Source: Nitrososphaera sp. (GTDB taxonomy: Archaea > Thermoproteota > Nitrososphaeria > Nitrososphaerales > Nitrososphaeraceae). Taken from it: DNA of 12,891 nt. Of the stretch, positions 6,310-11,731 are shown in pieces (the stretch's first letter is position 1; each line of letters opens with the position of its first letter). The notes under the pieces are model-generated. The model was not told where the DNA came from, did not search any database, and worked only from the letters and a program-made list of their open reading frames with translations. The position numbers and the translations under genes were made by a program. The stretch spans positions 1 to 12,891 of the forward strand of contig JAICPK010000013.1 of assembly GCA_025929855.1 (NCBI GenBank), in the 5' to 3' direction.

Positions 6310-7410
6310 TTATGTCACAATGTCAGGCAACTTCTGCTGCTCCATAGCATCCTTTATCTCCATGGCAATCCTGCGGCCTACCCCCATCGTATGGCCGTAA
6401 TAATATTTTGCATAGGGGCTTGTAGTCGCCATTATAGGATTACCCGGCACGCGCAGTGAAACGTCGTATACCACAAAGTCAAGGTCAACTGTAACAATGC
6501 TTTGAAGGGAAATAGGGCCGATTATGCCCGGCGGATACTCTTTTCTTGCAGCAAGAGCAATCCTGTCACCCATTTCAAATACTTTCTCTAGAAGTGACTC
6601 CCTAATGCTCGCGGGGGTATGGCCTACCTCGATATTTTGTATCCGGATATCTTCTATTTCCATCTGCTGTCTTGCAGAAAGTGATACAATGTCGTGTATG
6701 TTAGTCTGAAGCCTCCGCTCTATTCCAAGAAATTCTGTTTCGCCCGTAAGAGGAGAGAAAAAGAAATTCAAATTAAAATAAGTCCCCGGAACATATTGCT
6801 CAATTGTTGCTCTGTCGAGATCCTCCTTTGTCACAAGTCCTTGCTCAATCTTTTGTTTTGACTTTTTCTCGTAGTCCTCGTACGAGGACACGATGAAAAA
6901 TGCTCTCTCCAGCTTGCGAGTGGCTTCCTGGACCTTTACCATTGCCGGCCCGTCTATATCTAAGGGCTTGCTGTATAGCTTTGGATGACTTATGCCTGCC
7001 ATTTCCAGCAGATAGTATTGGTTTCTTGATACAGTCCGCTCTTCTGCACGCAAGAGCAACCTGTTGCCAAAGACAGGCACCATCAGGTTGTTTTCAATGT
7101 TATCATAACCTAGATAAGCAGTAAAGGCCCTGTGAGCCACCATTATGGTATTAGATTGCCTCAACTTTTCTTGGTTCTCCGGATATAATATATCTGAGAA
7201 CTTGTCGAGCAAAATTATTTCATCCACAAGCCGCTTGAACCGTCTGTATGGCAGTTCTCTGCCTTTTTGGCATATGCATATCGTCTTCAGATTCTCATCC
7301 TTGGCACCATCCATTATTTCCAGTGCTGAGTGGCTCCCGATAGTGCCTACAGTAACGTTCTTCAAGTCATAGTTACCAACGATAGCTGCAATCTGCTGCA
7401 GACTGATCAA
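6310..7410 (-). CDS. purP: Formate-dependent FAICAR synthetase PurP (TTG start)
   Basis: 5-formaminoimidazole-4-carboxamide ribotide synthetase catalyses the penultimate step of IMP synthesis in archaea, formylating AICAR with formate and ATP instead of formyl-folate. The 366-residue product matches the family throughout: TIGSHSALEIMDGAK (23-37), VFGNRLLLRAEE (113-124), an ATP-grasp core with PAMVKVQEA (155-163) and EQYVPGTYFNLNFFFSP (204-220), ERRLQTN (231-237), and the C-terminal SPYAKYYYGHTMGVGRRIA segment. The start is TTG at 7408-7410: no ATG occurs before the conserved GSHSAL region, and an AT-rich TTTTTATTAC at 7433-7442 sits about 28 nt upstream, as for a leaderless gene. It follows tatA by 41 nt on the same strand but probably has its own promoter. 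The stop is 1 nt from the BFN gene stop (convergent). Confidence 0.95.
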   Translation of the reverse strand: MISLQQIAAIVGNYDLKNVTVGTIGSHSALEIMDGAKDENLKTICICQKGRELPYRRFKRLVDEIILLDKFSDILYPENQEKLRQSNTIMVAHRAFTAYLGYDNIENNLMVPVFGNRLLLRAEERTVSRNQYYLLEMAGISHPKLYSKPLDIDGPAMVKVQEATRKLERAFFIVSSYEDYEKKSKQKIEQGLVTKEDLDRATIEQYVPGTYFNLNFFFSPLTGETEFLGIERRLQTNIHDIVSLSARQQMEIEDIRIQNIEVGHTPASIRESLLEKVFEMGDRIALAARKEYPPGIIGPISLQSIVTVDLDFVVYDVSLRVPGNPIMATTSPYAKYYYGHTMGVGRRIAMEIKDAMEQQKLPDIVT

Positions 7411-7432
7411 TAGTTTCAGGTGAAAAAGGGAT

Positions 7433-7442
7433 GTAATAAAAA
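7433..7442 (-). promoter_or_regulatory. TATA-like element of purP
   Basis: TTTTTATTAC on the minus strand, centred about 28 nt upstream of the purP TTG codon, in the 41-nt gap after tatA. It argues for independent, leaderless transcription of purP and supports TTG as the true start. Confidence 0.45.
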
Positions 7443-7451
7443 GGTTCCAAG

Positions 7452-7751
7452 CTATTGTTTGGATTTGTTGAGTTCTATCTCAATTGCAGTCCTCAACTCG
7501 TCGTCATTTTTGTTAGTATAGTCGATACCAAGCGAGTCAGCTATGGCCTCAAGCTTTTCCCTGCCTACATTTCCTTCGCTTTTCATTTGTTGAAGCTCTC
7601 TTTTGGCCTCAATTCTTGCCTTTTGAAACTCAGCGCTAGCCTTACCAAATGATCTTGCAAGCTCGGGAATCTTTCTAACGCCAAAAAAGATAACTACGAT
7701 TAATCCTATGATAATAACCCATTCCAAGCCTCCAATGCCTGCAAATTGCAT
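7452..7751 (-). CDS. tatA: Twin-arginine translocase subunit TatA
   Basis: TatA/E family pore-forming subunit of the Tat system, which exports folded proteins across the cytoplasmic membrane. From ATG 7751 the product has 99 residues: a short N terminus, one membrane helix (about 9-24, GLEWVIIIGLIVVIFFG), the FG hinge, and the amphipathic helix KIPELARSFGKASAEFQKA. A charged linker and a C-terminal unit (about 65-97, REKLEAIADSLGIDY then DDELRTAIEIEL) follow; the latter resembles a small helix-extended-helix fold. An in-frame ATG at 7787 would add 12 residues, but the TATA box at 7789-7798 abuts that codon and would place transcription start near 7767, inside the extension. TatA proteins also normally start just before the membrane helix, so 7751 is preferred. 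The gene lies downstream of tatC on the same strand. Confidence 0.92.
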   Translation of the reverse strand: MQFAGIGGLEWVIIIGLIVVIFFGVRKIPELARSFGKASAEFQKARIEAKRELQQMKSEGNVGREKLEAIADSLGIDYTNKNDDELRTAIEIELNKSKQ

Positions 7752-7788
7752 TAGGAGATTTGATAATCCTTCTGTCAAGATTATCATC

Positions 7789-7798
7789 TATATATAAG
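7789..7798 (-). promoter_or_regulatory. TATA box of tatA
   Basis: CTTATATATA on the minus strand in the tatC-tatA gap. Standard archaeal spacing predicts a start near 7766-7769, downstream of the first possible ATG (7787) and 15-18 nt before ATG 7751. It suggests tatA has its own promoter, letting TatA be made in excess over TatC, as is usual in Tat systems. Confidence 0.5.
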
Positions 7799-7814
7799 CT
7801 CGGCTGATTAGAAT

Positions 7815-8621
7815 TTAAGTGTTAGTTTTTAAGACTACTCGTGCCGCTCTTCTTTCAACAACTAGCATGCCTGCAAGATAGAGTAGCAACATGGGGACTG
7901 TTATTAACCACAACGTTAGTCCGCTACCATCAGGAGTAATTAGGGCGCCAAAAATTACCATAATAAGAGCAGCATAGCGGAAATTGGCTCGCCAGAACCT
8001 AGGGGAGATAGTATCAGTAAGTGATATGCCGTACATCAGTATTGGCAGCTGGAAGGCGATCCCAAAGCCAAGAAGGAACTGCATCACGAACGAAATAAAA
8101 TTGTTGATCGTGAAAAAAGTATCAGCACTAAGAGCCTGGCCGTAATGGTATAAAAAGTCAAGGACATATGGTATGACTAAAAGATACGAAAAGGCAATAC
8201 CTGCTATAAAAAGTGCAATCGAAGGAAGGAATATGTTCACCAATCCAATTTTTGTCTTAGTGCTTATCGCAGGGGAGATGAACGCCGATATCTCTCTCAT
8301 GATGAAAGGTATAGAGACAGTTAGGCCTATTAGCATTGAAATATAAATCTGAGAAAACAATGCCTGACCTGGAGCGGTCTGAATTAGGCTCACGCCTTCT
8401 GGTAGCAGGCTCTCCTGCATGTAGAACGTCAGGCGAATGGAGATATTGTGTAAAGGGTCAGGATAGGGGTATACAAGTGGAATGCCGTGAACCTCTATTG
8501 GCCGCAGATCAAATGTCATAGCAAATACGGTGAGGACGATTACCACCACAGCTACCCGGAGAATTCTGAACCGGAGCTCCTCAAGATGCTCCCTGAGGGT
8601 CATCTCTGCCACCATTGACAT
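7815..8621 (-). CDS. tatC: Twin-arginine translocase subunit TatC
   Basis: The multi-spanning Tat receptor that recognises the twin-arginine signal peptide. From ATG 8621 the product has 268 residues and about six membrane helices. The cytoplasmic N terminus carries the family hallmark REHLEELRFR (10-19), whose glutamates contact the signal peptide. Later come a SIPFIMREISAFISPAIS segment equivalent to the conserved first cytoplasmic loop, a GFGIAFQLP helix, and FGALITPDGSGLTLWL in the last helical hairpin, matching the ITPDxD/G...P family ending. An upstream TTG at 8672 would add 17 residues, but AATATATTT at 8641-8649 is centred 24 nt before ATG 8621, which supports a leaderless start there. 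The periplasmic loop after helix 1 (about 38-90) is long for TatC. The neighbours are tatA downstream and a 153-residue unknown gene upstream. Confidence 0.94.
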   Translation of the reverse strand: MSMVAEMTLREHLEELRFRILRVAVVVIVLTVFAMTFDLRPIEVHGIPLVYPYPDPLHNISIRLTFYMQESLLPEGVSLIQTAPGQALFSQIYISMLIGLTVSIPFIMREISAFISPAISTKTKIGLVNIFLPSIALFIAGIAFSYLLVIPYVLDFLYHYGQALSADTFFTINNFISFVMQFLLGFGIAFQLPILMYGISLTDTISPRFWRANFRYAALIMVIFGALITPDGSGLTLWLITVPMLLLYLAGMLVVERRAARVVLKTNT

Positions 8622-8640
8622 CAGTTGGTTAGTGCCTGAG

Positions 8641-8649
8641 AAATATATT
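8641..8649 (-). promoter_or_regulatory. TATA box of tatC
   Basis: AATATATTT on the minus strand, centred 24 nt upstream of ATG 8621. It lies inside the frame that a TTG start at 8672 would use, which favours the shorter TatC. Confidence 0.45.
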
Positions 8650-8678
8650 GCTATATCATTACTACTGCTCAATGTCTG

Positions 8679-9140
8679 TCAGTCAGGCCCGGTTATCGGA
8701 AGGGCCTTTGAGGAAGGTAGCTTGAACGACTCTTGGTCAATATCTTCCTTCGCCATCTTTTCGAATTCTATTGTGAGCTCAACTGGAGCGTTGAATCTAA
8801 GACTCAGCTCATTGGCAAATGTGCCTATCGACCTTCCGTCGGCAAACTCTTTTGATCCCTGTAAAAAGCCCCTGCCATGCAACGAAAGCAGCTTACCTCC
8901 AAATTTAGATTGCAGGAACGAAGCTAGATCGTCTATGATTTTATGGGAAACATCATTGTAGTAAAAACAAATGCCGTGCACGGGCTCCTTATCAAAGGGT
9001 GTACCATAGCGATACCAAAAGACCCCAAAGTGTTCATATTCGCCCTGCATGCATTTAATGTCCCAGTGGTTGGCTTTTTCTGCCGGATAGGTTGCGTCCA
9101 AAACATCCGTAATGCTAAGCCGCCAATATCTTACCCGCAT
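8679..9140 (-). CDS. Conserved-looking hypothetical protein next to tatC (153 aa)
   Basis: A soluble alpha/beta-type protein of 153 residues that I do not recognise. It has a mixed globular composition with many aromatics in the first half (residues about 22-62, including HWDIKCMQGEYEHFG, FWYRYG and ICFYYNDV), then a helix (SHKIIDDLASFLQSKFGG), a Gly-rich stretch (LHGRGFLQG), and a strand-rich C-terminal region (ELSLRFNAPVELTIEFEKM). There is no signal peptide and no membrane segment. ATG 9140 is supported by GTTATTATAC at 9173-9182, which predicts a leader of about 10 nt. It ends 57 nt before the preferred tatC start and may be cotranscribed with it. A link to Tat export is possible from position alone. 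Confidence 0.75.
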   Translation of the reverse strand: MRVRYWRLSITDVLDATYPAEKANHWDIKCMQGEYEHFGVFWYRYGTPFDKEPVHGICFYYNDVSHKIIDDLASFLQSKFGGKLLSLHGRGFLQGSKEFADGRSIGTFANELSLRFNAPVELTIEFEKMAKEDIDQESFKLPSSKALPITGPD

Positions 9141-9172
9141 ATTTAATACGGCTGGTAATCTTAGTTAGGGCA

Positions 9173-9182
9173 GTATAATAAC
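9173..9182 (-). promoter_or_regulatory. TATA box of the 153-aa gene upstream of tatC
   Basis: GTTATTATAC on the minus strand, centred about 37 nt before ATG 9140. It predicts a start near 9151 and a leader of about 10 nt. A second AT-rich TATTAAATA directly abuts the ATG but is too close to serve it. Confidence 0.4.
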
Positions 9183-9255
9183 AGTTCGGAGAGACAACTG
9201 CAGCCAGTTATCTTGTACGGTATTTGGGCTCTTGTTTTATGTTTTAATTGTGTCT

Positions 9256-9270
9256 TTATTATTATTATTA
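9256..9270 (+). repeat. (TTA)5 microsatellite
   Basis: Five perfect TTA units in the intergenic region between the divergent 153-aa gene and the HEAT-repeat gene. No function is evident. Confidence 0.6.
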
Positions 9271-9328
9271 CCGTCTAGGATTAGCATAGCTATAGATTGC
9301 GTTGTAAGAATACAGTCACATAATCAAC

Positions 9329-9339
9329 TTTTAAATAAA
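9329..9339 (+). promoter_or_regulatory. TATA box of the HEAT-repeat gene
   Basis: TTTTAAATAAA predicts transcription from about 9361, giving a leader of about 34 nt before ATG 9395. It would also permit use of the in-frame TTG at 9368. The rest of the roughly 250-nt divergent gap (9141-9394) shows no other gene. Confidence 0.4.
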
Positions 9340-9394
9340 AGTCGCCTGAGCGAAAAAATAAAAGACCTTGATCAGATATATTATCCTACACATC

Positions 9395-9889
9395 ATGACT
9401 GGCTCCATACATTATGACAGGATTAAGCTTTTTGAAGAAATGGAAAAACAATTTGACAGCAAGAATGAGCAATACTTTAAGGAACTGCTTGACCATCACG
9501 ATAACGTAGTACGCACCCGTGCAGTATGTATCCTTGCGGGCATTGGCGCGGAAAATGCAGTCGAGCCTATTGGCAAAGTTCTAAAATATGACAATAATGC
9601 CCTTGTAAGACATGAGGCAGCTTTTTCACTTGGCCAGCTTGGATACAGAACTGGCATACCAGCGCTTGCACATGCTGTTAGTTCTGACTCAAGCTTTTTT
9701 GTCCGCCACGAAGCTGCAGTTGCACTTGGTGTCATAGGCTCAGAAGAAGCAAGAGAGACTCTTAGCGAAGCACTCAAAGACGAAAGCGAAGAAGTAAGAG
9801 AATCTGCAATAGTAGCACTTGCGAACCTAGACTATATCAAGGCAACCAACCGGGCCGACAGTCTTTTTTCAAAGATGACTGGTGGATAA
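9395..9889 (+). CDS. Small HEAT-repeat protein resembling half of deoxyhypusine hydroxylase
   Basis: A 164-residue soluble alpha-helical protein with about four HEAT/PBS-lyase-like repeats (about 26-55, 57-83, 88-115, 119-146). Only the central two carry the His-Glu motif: VRHEAAFSLGQLG (His73-Glu74) and VRHEAAVALGVIG (His105-Glu106). Paired HE motifs at this spacing (32 here, about 33 in human DOHH) are the di-iron ligands of deoxyhypusine hydroxylase, where a four-repeat unit occurs twice in one chain. The wording, including a GQL/GQM segment after the first HE and VRHEA...ALGAIG at the second, is close to the eukaryotic enzyme. A homodimer could supply the four HE motifs. The alternative is a generic HEAT scaffold. 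ATG 9395 is chosen over TTG 9368, which adds nine hydrophobic, non-repeat residues. Confidence 0.85.
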   Translation: MTGSIHYDRIKLFEEMEKQFDSKNEQYFKELLDHHDNVVRTRAVCILAGIGAENAVEPIGKVLKYDNNALVRHEAAFSLGQLGYRTGIPALAHAVSSDSSFFVRHEAAVALGVIGSEEARETLSEALKDESEEVRESAIVALANLDYIKATNRADSLFSKMTGG

Positions 9890-10106
9890 AAATTGAATTA
9901 GTAGTGACCTATGGTTATTGTGATAAATACCTTGCGAGCCTTGGTTATAAGACAAACACATCATGTAAGGCCACTCGAGAGTAAAATTTTTCTGCAGAGA
10001 CATATGAATATTGAGTTTGATATTTAGCACTAACTAGTTCATGCTTATATGAGCTGAATCAATTGAGTAGTAATCCGTATAAGTGACATGTGTACATGCA
10101 TCTAGT
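9890..10106. other. Intergenic region before the zinc-finger gene
   Basis: About 217 nt with no convincing reading frame on either strand; a 44-codon minus-strand frame here has unlikely composition. The only element recognised is the TATA box at 10078-10083. Confidence 0.5.
10078..10083 (+). promoter_or_regulatory. TATA box of the zinc-finger gene
   Basis: TATAAG at 10078-10083 lies 24-29 nt upstream of ATG 10107, matching a leaderless start there rather than at the upstream in-frame GTG (10083). Confidence 0.5.
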
Positions 10107-10250
10107 ATGGGAATTTCTGCTGTAACATGGAGATGTCCAAGATGCAATCTAGATGTTGGTGGTAGCTTGGGCGAATTGAGATATCACTGGAAAAGGGTAC
10201 ACGGTCCTCCTACGACAACGAGTGAGACTCCCGGCGATACTAGGGTCTGA
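10107..10250 (+). CDS. Small C2H2-like zinc-finger protein (47 aa)
   Basis: ATG 10107 to TGA 10248-10250 encodes 47 residues. Residues 8-33 form one compact finger: WRCPRCN (Cys10, Cys13), a Gly-rich turn (DVGGSLGE), then a helix LRYHWKRVHG with His27 and His32. The pattern is C-x2-C-x13-H-x4-H, close to a classical C2H2 finger, followed by a polar Thr/Ser/Pro tail. The ligand spacing and a leaderless-type TATA box make this a real gene despite its size. A single finger can bind nucleic acid or protein; the target is unknown. It stands alone between the HEAT-repeat gene and a non-coding stretch. Its short length means it is readily missed in automatic annotation. Confidence 0.75.
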   Translation: MGISAVTWRCPRCNLDVGGSLGELRYHWKRVHGPPTTTSETPGDTRV

Positions 10251-10699
10251 CATACACATTTTTTAAATCCCCAGTCTATCTATATTTTCACTTCTTTACA
10301 TATTAGAGGAAGAAAGCTATTCAACGCAAGTTGTCTCCTATTCAAACTCCGACATCTGTGCTAACAGTTGGATTAGCTAACGCAGCCTTGATTTCTCCAT
10401 AGCGTCTCTGCATCTCTCATGGCCTTAGGCTAAATGGCCCGCTGTTATTTTTCCTGCTTTTTTGATTTGCCAATGGAGATATTCTTTGTCAATGAATTTT
10501 GTCGCATCTATGCTAGATGTTTTTTTCTAACCGCTTGCGATAGAAATTGGGGATTGAATGTTCAGTATAATCATAATAGGTGTAAGACAGTCAATATCTA
10601 TATCGTGCGAAGCGTGGCTCTCAGATGTTACTGCTCACAACCATCAATGCAGCAAAATGAATTTATGCAACAATAGTAATTTCATAATTAGCAGAATCT
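10251..10699. other. Long non-coding stretch before the Dam gene, possible small RNA
   Basis: About 450 nt without a convincing gene. The plus-strand frames at 10434-10676 and 10558-10758 have odd Cys/Phe-rich or Ile/Ser-rich compositions and overlap each other. There is a promoter-like TTTTTTAAAT near 10260-10268 and, on the same strand, a hairpin plus T-run at 10505-10526. Together these could bound a non-coding transcript starting near 10290. The base composition is AT-rich, like the downstream methyltransferase gene. Confidence 0.35.
10505..10526 (+). terminator. Hairpin followed by T7
   Basis: CATCTA (10505-10510) and TAGATG (10514-10519) form a 6-bp stem with a TGC loop, followed immediately by seven T (10520-10526). 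This has the form of an intrinsic terminator on the plus strand. Archaea terminate mainly on T-runs, so the T7 alone may act. No coding gene ends just upstream. Confidence 0.45.
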
Positions 10700-11614
10700 T
10701 TGAATCATATTATCCACCTCTCTGCAAAGGAACCTCTACTATTACCTTTGTTCCTTAAGTGGGCAGGGGGTAAATTACAACTCATTGAACAATTCATGAA
10801 TCTTTTTCCTCACAAATTCCATAATTACTATGAACCTTTTATTGGTAGTGGAGCAGTATTTTTCTATGTTAAATCCAAACTAAAACCTAACAAGGTGATT
10901 CTCTCAGATACCAATGAAGAATTGATAAATTGCTTTCTTATAGTAAGGGACAAACCATCTGAACTTGTTGAATTACTTTTGAACTACAGGAAGAAGCATT
11001 CAAAGGAATACTATTATGCAGTTAGGAGCATCGAATCCAATAGATTAGACAGTGTAAATAGGGCAGCACGATTGATTTACCTCAACAAGACTTGTTTTAA
11101 TGGTCTTTACCGAGTTAATTCAAAAGGGCAGTTTAATGTCCCATTTGGAGACTATGAGAGCCCTTCCATTTTTGATAAAACCACACTATTCCAAGCAAGT
11201 CAACTACTTCAGGGTGTAGATCTACAAGTCATGACCTTTGAAAAAGTCCTTGACTTTGCGGGGAAGGATGACTTCGTTTATTTAGACCCTCCCTATATTC
11301 CACTATCTAAATCTTCGAGTTTTACTCGATATTCTAAGTGCGATTTCTCCATGAAAGAGCAGAAACAGTTATCAGAAGTATTTGAAACACTTGACTCTCG
11401 AGGGTGCTTTGTTATGCTTAGTAATAGCGACCATGCACTAACAAGAGAGCTTTATAGACATTACAAGAAGAATACTGTTGTAGTAAGGGCAAAAAGGATG
11501 ATTAATTCTGTAGGAAGTAAGAGGGGCGCAATTAATGAATTAATAGTGACAAATTACAGTACCGCTAATAAAGTTGAGACATCACTTATTTCACAAGTCA
11601 ATAATTTTGAATAA
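10700..11614 (+). CDS. dam: Dam-type DNA adenine-N6 methyltransferase
   Basis: A D12-class (alpha-group) adenine-N6 methyltransferase; family members usually modify GATC. In the 304-residue product: FLKWAGGK (18-25, motif X, SAM binding), YEPFIGSGAVFF (44-55, motif I), SDTNEELIN (69-77), NKTCFNGLYRVN (129-140) with FNVPFG, the catalytic DPPY (196-199, motif IV), SNSD (241-244) and GSKRGAINELIVTNY (272-286). All family motifs are intact, so it should be active. No ATG precedes motif X: the start is TTG 10700, or TTG 10748 just before FLKWAGGK (a CATATTAT element at about 10706-10713 favours the latter). No restriction endonuclease gene is adjacent, so it is an orphan here. The gene looks more AT-rich than its neighbours and has long non-coding flanks, which suggests lateral acquisition. 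Confidence 0.9.
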   Translation: MNHIIHLSAKEPLLLPLFLKWAGGKLQLIEQFMNLFPHKFHNYYEPFIGSGAVFFYVKSKLKPNKVILSDTNEELINCFLIVRDKPSELVELLLNYRKKHSKEYYYAVRSIESNRLDSVNRAARLIYLNKTCFNGLYRVNSKGQFNVPFGDYESPSIFDKTTLFQASQLLQGVDLQVMTFEKVLDFAGKDDFVYLDPPYIPLSKSSSFTRYSKCDFSMKEQKQLSEVFETLDSRGCFVMLSNSDHALTRELYRHYKKNTVVVRAKRMINSVGSKRGAINELIVTNYSTANKVETSLISQVNNFE

Positions 11615-11644
11615 CACGACTCAATTATATGATTTAGGATTTTG

Positions 11645-11664
11645 CTAGTATAATCTAGTATAAC
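11645..11664 (+). repeat. Tandem TATA-containing 10-mer
   Basis: CTAGTATAAT followed directly by CTAGTATAAC, each containing a TATA-like core. They lie between the Dam gene and the hydantoinase-family gene and could be duplicated TATA elements with predicted starts near 11677 and 11687. A separate ATAAATTA at 11695-11702 is closer to the expected distance from the next start codon. Confidence 0.35.
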
Positions 11665-11694
11665 GTATGTGAGACGTTGGCTGTATAAGAAAAC

Positions 11695-11702
11695 ATAAAT
11701 TA
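11695..11702 (+). promoter_or_regulatory. TATA-like element of the hydantoinase-family gene
   Basis: ATAAATTA, centred about 34 nt before TTG 11732, predicts a start near 11724 and a very short leader. Confidence 0.35.
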
Positions 11703-11731
11703 CATTGGTCAATTAGGCTTGCCTAACGCTT

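Noticed and set aside
9232..9417. 61-residue frame with a hydrophobic N terminus before the HEAT-repeat gene
   Set aside because: The hydrophobic part comes from a T-rich and (TTA)5 tract; the rest overlaps the HEAT-repeat gene start in another frame. No family or TATA support.
10434..10758. Two overlapping plus-strand frames (80 and 66 residues) upstream of the Dam gene
   Set aside because: Unusual Cys/Phe-rich and Ile/Ser-rich compositions, mutual overlap, a terminator-like hairpin inside the first, and no promoter at a fitting distance.
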